Source of the DNA: JALZHR01 sp036389695
Lineage (GTDB): Bacteria > Acidobacteriota > Blastocatellia > Pyrinomonadales > Pyrinomonadaceae
Direction of reading: 5' to 3'
Length of the DNA stretch: 11,132 nt
NCBI GenBank assembly: GCA_036389695.1
Contig: DASVWG010000052.1
Location: 1 to 11,132 of the forward strand
In this document: in pieces, positions 6,380 to 11,132 of the stretch
Numbering within the stretch: the stretch's first letter is position 1
Layout: each line of letters opens with the position of its first letter
Notes under the pieces: generated by a model
Told to the model about the DNA's origin: nothing
What the model saw: the letters and a program-made list of their open reading frames with translations, nothing else
Database searches by the model: none
Translations under genes and position numbers: made by a program

Positions 6380-7645
6380 TTATTCCAGCTTGAAATCGTC
6401 AAACCAGACTTTTCCGGACATCGGACAAACCGGCGCGCCGCAGCCCGATTTCGCCAGCCGCAGCGTCACGGCTTCGGTCGCCGGAGCGGTAAAAGTAATC
6501 GTCAATTTCGACCAATCCGAGCTTGCCGGAACTGCCGGCGTCGTCGCCAGAATTTTTCCGTCCGCCGCATCGACGATTTCCCATTTCACCGACGACGAAG
6601 TTTTCAAATCGCTGCGGAAAGAAACTTCGAATTTATAGGTTTTGTGCGGCGAAACGACGACCGTTTGCTGAACGGCGCGAAAATCCTGCCCGTTCGGCGA
6701 ATTAAAAGCCAGGACCAGGCTGAAATTGCCGCCGGTTTTTTGTTTATCGTCAACGCCGATGACGGGCTGCGCGCCGTCGGTGATTTGCCATTCAAAAACG
6801 CTCGGATTGCCGGTGTTGACCGCCGTTTCAAATCCGGCGTTGGTGATTTTTTCGGGCACGGACTGTTCCGCATTATCCGCGCCGAGCTGCATTTGAACGC
6901 TCATCGCATCGCGGAATTTTTTTGCCAGTAATAATTGTTTTAAAAGCTCGTCGCTGCTTTGCCGGTAAGTTTCCTTCTTGTCTTTTTCCGAGAGCGCGTT
7001 CCAGGCGTTGAAGGCTTCGTCAAAGCGTTTCTGACGCGCCAGAAAAGCGGAAAGCGCGGATTTTGCCTGCGGCGAATCGCCGACGGCTTCGGAAATCCGC
7101 GCCGCGTCGCCGTCGTAAATCTGCCACGCAATCGAAAGCGCCGGATTGGCGAAAGACGCATCGCTTTCGAGCGCCTGGCGAATCCGGGTAAAGGCTTCGC
7201 CGGTTTTGCCGCGCCGCAGCAGAAGGTTTCCGAGCGTCCATTGCACCTGCGCGTAATGCGGCGCGAGCTCCGAAGCTTTGCGCAGCGCGCGTTCCGCGCC
7301 TTCCGCGTCGCCGCTGCGCTCGCGCGCCTGACCGAGCGTGAACCACAAACGATAATCGTTTGGCGAAAGCGCCGCCGCTTTTTCAAATTCCGCGAGCGCT
7401 CTGGTCAAATCTTCGGGCAAAAAAGATTTGTCGTCCAGAACCGCCATCGCGTAAAAAGACTGCGGGTCGTTCGGCGCTAAATCGATGGCAATCTGCGCGA
7501 GCTCCTTCTGCCCGGCGTGCGCCGAAATCGCATTTGCCAGATACCATTTGACCGCGAAAAAAACCAGAAGAAGACAAAACAAAGCCGCCAGCGGCAAACC
7601 GACGTGCCGGGCGATTGAATTTAATGGAATGGATTTAACGCTCAT
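6380..7645 (-). CDS. Membrane-anchored TPR protein with C-terminal carbohydrate-binding-like domain
   Basis: 421 residues from ATG 7645; a TTG codon directly before it is ignored. One N-terminal membrane segment lies at about 15-37 (GLPLAALFCLLLVFFAVKWY) behind a short basic tail, which would place the rest outside the cytoplasm. TPR units follow from about 46 to 165, with canonical spacing in LAEFEKAAALSPNDYRLWFT, AERALRKASELAPHYAQVQW and AFTRIRQALE. A less regular helical part runs to about 260. Residues about 266-421 look like a beta-sandwich: ITNAGFE, then W/F-rich strands, Y-KFEVSFRSDL, a DWSKLTITFTAP strand, and a final GKVWFDDFKLE. This pattern is usual for CBM4/9-like or similar jelly-roll modules. 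It has no enzyme motif. Being tightly linked to the Wzy_C gene, it may act as scaffold, glycan sensor or chain-length helper; this is inference. Confidence 0.85.
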   Translation of the reverse strand: MSVKSIPLNSIARHVGLPLAALFCLLLVFFAVKWYLANAISAHAGQKELAQIAIDLAPNDPQSFYAMAVLDDKSFLPEDLTRALAEFEKAAALSPNDYRLWFTLGQARERSGDAEGAERALRKASELAPHYAQVQWTLGNLLLRRGKTGEAFTRIRQALESDASFANPALSIAWQIYDGDAARISEAVGDSPQAKSALSAFLARQKRFDEAFNAWNALSEKDKKETYRQSSDELLKQLLLAKKFRDAMSVQMQLGADNAEQSVPEKITNAGFETAVNTGNPSVFEWQITDGAQPVIGVDDKQKTGGNFSLVLAFNSPNGQDFRAVQQTVVVSPHKTYKFEVSFRSDLKTSSSVKWEIVDAADGKILATTPAVPASSDWSKLTITFTAPATEAVTLRLAKSGCGAPVCPMSGKVWFDDFKLE

Positions 7646-7668
7646 CAAAAATTTAAGAGGGAAATTAC

Positions 7669-7778
7669 GGAAATTAAGGAAAGAAGGAAATTAGGAAAAG
7701 AGAAAGAAGGAAAAACAATATTTCCCCTTGTTTCTTAATTTCCGTAATTTCCGTAATTTCCTTCTTTCCTTAATTTCC
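7669..7778. repeat. 25-bp perfect inverted repeat of GGAAATTA-type motifs
   Basis: Positions 7669-7693 and 7754-7778 are exact reverse complements over 25 bp, with a 60-bp loop. The arms and loop consist of drifting tandem units such as GGAAATTAC and GGAAATTAAGGAAAGAA, purine-rich on the left and pyrimidine-rich on the right. It fills the 151-bp gap between the phosphotransferase fusion gene and the TPR/beta-domain gene. In the minus-strand transcript it would form a long A-U-rich hairpin in the leader of the latter. It could attenuate read-through, or simply be an expanding repeat. Confidence 0.78.
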
Positions 7779-7796
7779 TATTTCCTTTCCGCTTCA

Positions 7797-9605
7797 TTAC
7801 TCGAAATCGACCGGCTCGATTTTTAGCTGCGCGCGCTTCAGGGAAACTTCGGCTTCAGAGCAGATTCTGCGAATCTCGCGCAGGCGCTCGGGCGTAATTT
7901 TTACCGAGGTAATCAAAATCTCCTCGATGGCGTTATCATAACAGATTTTCGCCAGCGAGCCGTTGCCGCCGTAAACTTTCAGCCCGTGAATGACTTTATC
8001 TTTTTTCAAAGGGTCGTCATCGACAAAGCCGACGGGCGCGTAATTCCAATCGGGATTGTTGTAAAGCTCGCGCAAAACCAGCTCGCCGCCGTCGCCCGCG
8101 CCGTAAATCAAAACGCGGCGTCCGGTCGTCTTCATCGGCGTCCGCAGAATCTGCCGGAAAAACCGAAACGCCATCCGGCTGCCCGCCAGCGCGGCAAATA
8201 AAATGAGCGCGTCGAGAATGAAAACCGTCCGCGAAAATCCCTGAAAACGGTAGAGCAGCAGAATCGCAATCAGACTTAAAACCGAGCCGAAACCGACGCC
8301 TTTCGCAAATGTGAAAAAATCCTGCACGCTCGTATAACGCCAGATGCCGCGATAAACGCCGAAAGCGAGAAACGAAAAAAGCTTCAGCACAATCAAAAGC
8401 GGCAAAGTTTTCAGAAAAAGATTCCAGTTGTCGGTTTCTTCAATCGGACCGAAAATCAGAGTGTAAGAGGCGTAATAAGTCAGCGAAATAAGAAAAACGT
8501 CCAGAATTATCTCGAAAATGCGCCGCTTGTGCGACAAATTCAGCAGGAATCCGAAAGCCGCTTTGTTCTGCAAGGCAAGCTCTTCGTCCTGCTCTTCGTA
8601 AACCTTGACTTTCGCCAGATAGACGCCGATTATCGTCAGAATCAAAACGAAAAAGGCAATCAGCGCGATGCTCTGCGTCGGCTGCAATTGCCGCACGAGC
8701 AGCGCGGTCGCGCCCGCTAAAATCGCAAAACCGTAAAGCATCAAAACGGCGGCGCGTTCCGAAAGACCGAGCGCGACCAAGCGGTGCGAAGTATGGTCGC
8801 GACCGCCCTGCGAAGCCTTTTTGCCCCAGATTTTTCGCAAAACCGTGACGAAAGTCGTATCGAAAATCGGCACGAAAAGCATCAGCGCCGGAACCGCCAA
8901 AACCGAGACGATATTGCGCGAGCGCCCGCCGACCTGATTCAGCAGAACCGAGCTGGCGAGAAAAAATCCGATAAACATCGAGCCGCAGTCGCCCATAAAA
9001 ATCGACGCCGGATTGAAATTAAAAATTAAAAAGCCGATTAACGCGCCGGCAAATGCCGCCAGCATCAGCAACTCGAACGGCTGTCCGGTCGCGCCGACTC
9101 CGACGGCGAGCGTCAACGCCGCGATTGCCGCGATTCCGGCGGCAAGCCCGTCCATATTGTCGAGCAGATTTATCGCGTTGGTGATGCCTATCAGCCAGAA
9201 AGCGGTCAGCACGATATTGATAATCGGCGAATCAGTCCACGCCAGCGCCAGACCGTTGCCGATGACGATTGCCGCGCCGATAAGCTGCCCGAAAAGCTTC
9301 TGATACGGCTTGATGTGCAAAACGTCGTCTATCAAACCGATGAGAAACAAAAACGAGCTGCCGCCTAAAATAATCCACGATTCGGGCGTGTGCGGCTCGA
9401 CAAACGCGAGATACATCAAAACGGTCGTCAGATAAATCGACACGCCGCCCATCATCGCCGTCGGGCGTTGATGCCAGCGGTCGGCTTTCGGTTTGGCGAC
9501 AAAATTGTAACGCCGCGCCAGCCCGCGCACGACGAAAGTTAAAACGACCGCCGCGACAAACGCTATTATGCCGATGAAAAAAGGATTTTCAGTGAGTTCA
9601 CGCAT
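7797..9605 (-). CDS. WecA/MraY-type polyprenyl-phosphate sugar-phosphate transferase fused to a CapD/FlaA1-type N-terminal region
   Basis: 602 residues from ATG 9605, against about 350 for a plain WecA-type enzyme. Residues 1 to about 330 are the multi-pass transferase: GLIDDVLHIKPYQK (Asp93-Asp94, metal/catalytic), NAINLLDNMDG at 143-153, FMGDCGS at 203-209 and GRDHTSHR at 268-275. This domain moves a sugar phosphate from a UDP-sugar, often GlcNAc, to undecaprenyl phosphate and so starts lipid-linked glycan synthesis. From about 360 onward come four more hydrophobic segments and then a Rossmann-like fold with VLIYGAGDGGE (about 498-508) and VGFVDDD. This part resembles the N-terminus of CapD/FlaA1 nucleotide-sugar dehydratases and of some PHPT initiators. 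The chain stops at KIEPVDFE, before the SDR catalytic domain. There is no frameshift. It lies 74 bp after the GT4 gene on the same strand. Confidence 0.9.
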   Translation of the reverse strand: MRELTENPFFIGIIAFVAAVVLTFVVRGLARRYNFVAKPKADRWHQRPTAMMGGVSIYLTTVLMYLAFVEPHTPESWIILGGSSFLFLIGLIDDVLHIKPYQKLFGQLIGAAIVIGNGLALAWTDSPIINIVLTAFWLIGITNAINLLDNMDGLAAGIAAIAALTLAVGVGATGQPFELLMLAAFAGALIGFLIFNFNPASIFMGDCGSMFIGFFLASSVLLNQVGGRSRNIVSVLAVPALMLFVPIFDTTFVTVLRKIWGKKASQGGRDHTSHRLVALGLSERAAVLMLYGFAILAGATALLVRQLQPTQSIALIAFFVLILTIIGVYLAKVKVYEEQDEELALQNKAAFGFLLNLSHKRRIFEIILDVFLISLTYYASYTLIFGPIEETDNWNLFLKTLPLLIVLKLFSFLAFGVYRGIWRYTSVQDFFTFAKGVGFGSVLSLIAILLLYRFQGFSRTVFILDALILFAALAGSRMAFRFFRQILRTPMKTTGRRVLIYGAGDGGELVLRELYNNPDWNYAPVGFVDDDPLKKDKVIHGLKVYGGNGSLAKICYDNAIEEILITSVKITPERLREIRRICSEAEVSLKRAQLKIEPVDFE

Positions 9606-9679
9606 AATCAAAAAAATGATTTAGTCGTTACGGGGGAAGAATAAACGCTTCGTATTTCTAAAATATTACTTAAAGTATT

Positions 9680-10915
9680 CTAACTCTTTTTTGACATTAA
9701 ATCATAATAAACCTCTTTAATGTCAGAAATTAACCGTTCTTTGTCATAACCGGCAAAGACGTAATCCAGCCCGCGCGCGCCCATCTCTTCCCGTAATTTT
9801 TCATTTTTTGCCAGATAAATCAAGCCGTTTAAGAAACCTTCGCCGTCGCCGCTTGCCGCTCGCACGCCGCGCTCGCAAACCGTAAAACCTTCGCTTTCGC
9901 CCTGCGTCTCGGCGCCGAGCAAATCAATCACGCCGCCGACCGCCGTCGAAATACACGGGCGCGCGTTTGCCATCGCTTCAATCAGCGAAAGCGGCGTGCC
10001 TTCGTTCAGCGACGTCAGCGCGACGATGTCCAGCGCCGGATAAAAAACGTCCGCGTCGCTGCGATTTCCCAAAAATGTCACAATGTCCTTTATATTATAC
10101 GTTTCCGCTTCTTTTTCAAGCGTTTTTCGCAGATGCCCGTCGCCGATTATGACGAATTTCAAACGCGGAAAGTCGAAATTTTCTTCTTTATAACGACGCG
10201 CGATTTGCAAAAAGAGCGAGTGATTTTTAATTTCCGTTAATCTTCCGACCAGACCGACCAGAATTTCATCGTCGCCCGCGCCGATTTCTTCGCGCAAAAT
10301 ATTTCGCTTCAATTGCCATCCGGCAAACGGCGAAAGGTCGATGCCGAGCGGCACGACGGCGAATTGTTTCTCGCGTCCGACGCCGAATTCGCGATGAATT
10401 TCCTCGAATTGCTGCTCGCTGATAGTGATGATTTTATCGGTCACGAGCCGCGCCAGAGTCTTTTCGACAAACAGAAAAAATCGGGTTTTGCCTTTGCCGT
10501 AATAACTGTGAAAAACGTGTCCGTGATAGGTATGAACGAAGCGAACTTTTCGCGGGCGTCCGATTAAAGTTTTCGGCGTCAGCCAGCGATAAAAAAAACC
10601 CGCGACGCGCCCGACTGTGCCCGCCTTGGCGGTGTGCGTGTGAACGATGTCGGGTTTTTCCTTTTGGAGAAAACGGTAAACTTTCCAGAGCGAGATGATG
10701 TCTTTCACTGATAGCTCGCGGCTCATTTCCGGTATGAAAACAGGCTCGACTTCGTGCTCGGCGGCAAAATAGCCCATATCTTCCTCGCCTTCGGGCACGG
10801 TTCCCGTCATCAGCACGGACTCGAATTCCGCGTTTTGCAGCGCCTTCGTCAGCCAGACGACGTGACGCGCGGGACCGCCGACATTGAGGCGGGCAATGAT
10901 GCGAACAATCTTCAT
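9680..10915 (-). CDS. Glycosyltransferase family 4 (GT-B fold)
   Basis: 411 residues from ATG 10915 (MKIVRIIARLNVGGPARHV); an upstream in-frame TTG would only add residues not typical of the family. The acceptor-side N-terminal half shows the glycine-rich NVGGPARH loop at 11-18, VHTHTAKAG at 91-99 and HTYHGHVF at 128-135. The donor-side half has VVPLGID at 187-193, GLVGRLTEIKNH at 221-232, and the EX7E motif Glu305/Glu313 in NEGTPLSLIEAM. Such enzymes are retaining, use nucleotide-sugars and act on the cytoplasmic face. The donor and acceptor cannot be read from sequence. Being first of the minus-strand cassette, and directly before the initiating phosphotransferase, it most likely extends the undecaprenyl-linked sugar. 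No clear ribosome binding site is visible. Its leader contains a large inverted repeat. Confidence 0.92.
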   Translation of the reverse strand: MKIVRIIARLNVGGPARHVVWLTKALQNAEFESVLMTGTVPEGEEDMGYFAAEHEVEPVFIPEMSRELSVKDIISLWKVYRFLQKEKPDIVHTHTAKAGTVGRVAGFFYRWLTPKTLIGRPRKVRFVHTYHGHVFHSYYGKGKTRFFLFVEKTLARLVTDKIITISEQQFEEIHREFGVGREKQFAVVPLGIDLSPFAGWQLKRNILREEIGAGDDEILVGLVGRLTEIKNHSLFLQIARRYKEENFDFPRLKFVIIGDGHLRKTLEKEAETYNIKDIVTFLGNRSDADVFYPALDIVALTSLNEGTPLSLIEAMANARPCISTAVGGVIDLLGAETQGESEGFTVCERGVRAASGDGEGFLNGLIYLAKNEKLREEMGARGLDYVFAGYDKERLISDIKEVYYDLMSKKS

Positions 10916-10926
10916 AAAAGGCAAAC

Positions 10927-11021
10927 GAGCCGGAGACAATTTTGAGTTTTGAATTTTGAGTCTTAAGTTAAAAGACTTAATTCAAAATCCAAAATTTAAA
11001 ATTTAAAATTGCCTCCGGCTC
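10927..11021. repeat. Long inverted repeat with GC clamp and TTTTGAA-type tandem core
   Basis: GAGCCGGAGACAATTTT starting at 10927 pairs with AAAATTGCCTCCGGCTC ending at 11021 with one mismatch. Pairing continues imperfectly through slipped TTTTGAA/AAATTTT units for about 34 bp per arm. The tip holds an extra hairpin, AGTCTT/AAGACT with a 7-nt loop. The element begins 12 bp upstream of the GT4 start codon, so it would lie in that gene's leader if the promoter is further right. Alternatively it terminates transcription entering from the right. Confidence 0.78.
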
Positions 11022-11030
11022 GCCGTTTAA

Positions 11031-11115
11031 GCAGTCCGGGCAACCACGAGCGACTCTGGTTTTTCACAAAGCGGCAGGTGGTTATACGAGACATGTGGGA
11101 CTCGCCGCCGACTGC
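11031..11115. other. Candidate structured RNA or palindromic element, strand unknown
   Basis: The ends close on each other: GCAGTC (11031-11036) with GACTGC (11110-11115). Inside, AACCAcGAG-cga-CTCTGGTT (11042-11061) forms an 8-bp hairpin with one bulged C. GCGGC (11071-11075) can pair with GCCGC (11104-11108), enclosing a further CGAG/CTC pairing. The result is a three-stem arrangement of about 85 nt. No riboswitch consensus that I know fits. On the plus strand the inner hairpin is followed by TTTTT and could end transcription. On the minus strand the segment would sit in the leader of the GT4 gene. No ORF covers it. Confidence 0.35.
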
Positions 11116-11132
11116 TGTAAAGAAAAAATAAT

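Noticed and set aside
10916..10939. TTG start eight codons upstream of the GT4 gene
   Set aside because: GT4 proteins usually begin right at the MKIVRI-type first beta strand, and the extension reads into the inverted repeat.

Overview
The window looks like chromosomal DNA of a moderate-GC, Gram-negative-type bacterium. The cassette style (an O-antigen-ligase-like protein beside membrane TPR proteins, standalone RsbW/RsbV partner-switching genes, many signal-peptide proteins of unknown function, and intergenic hairpins built from short purine-rich repeats) reminds me most of Acidobacteriota such as Blastocatellia/Pyrinomonadales. That assignment is an impression and was not tested. No transposase, integrase, phage gene, tRNA, rRNA or CRISPR array is visible. 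The reading frames are dense and codon use looks uniform, so this is probably resident DNA with repeat elements in the gaps.

Left part (1-2000): the 5' two thirds of aroA (EPSP synthase, shikimate pathway) lies on the minus strand and runs off the left edge. It is divergent from a plus-strand pair: rsbW (GHKL anti-sigma/Ser kinase) and rsbV (STAS antagonist with the phosphorylatable serine). A REP-like composite palindrome sits between aroA and rsbW. A 22-bp perfect inverted repeat of GTGAAAA-type motifs lies between rsbW and rsbV. A strong intrinsic terminator closes rsbV.

Middle (2001-4946): two plus-strand genes encode exported proteins of unknown function. One is 643 residues with C-terminal TPR-like helices and a central region that may be a degenerate gluzincin-type peptidase. 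The other is 215 residues. The 263-bp gap that follows lies between convergent genes and holds a degenerate minisatellite of about ten 21-bp units.

Right part (4947-10915): four minus-strand genes form an envelope or extracellular polysaccharide cassette. In transcription order they are: a GT4 cytosolic glycosyltransferase; a 602-residue fusion of a WecA/MraY-type polyprenyl-phosphate sugar-phosphate transferase to the N-terminal half of a CapD/FlaA1-type protein; a membrane-anchored TPR protein with a C-terminal carbohydrate-binding-like beta domain; and an O-antigen ligase/polymerase (Wzy_C) protein. The inferred pathway is as follows. The fusion protein loads the first sugar phosphate on undecaprenyl phosphate, the GT4 enzyme extends it, and the Wzy_C protein polymerises or transfers the lipid-linked glycan on the far side of the membrane. 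The TPR/beta protein may assist by binding glycan or protein.

Right edge (10916-11132): a long A/T-rich inverted repeat capped by a GC-rich clamp, then an 85-nt segment that can fold into a closed multi-stem structure. The latter is a candidate structured RNA or palindromic element of unknown identity. No gene-free stretch exceeds 300 bases.
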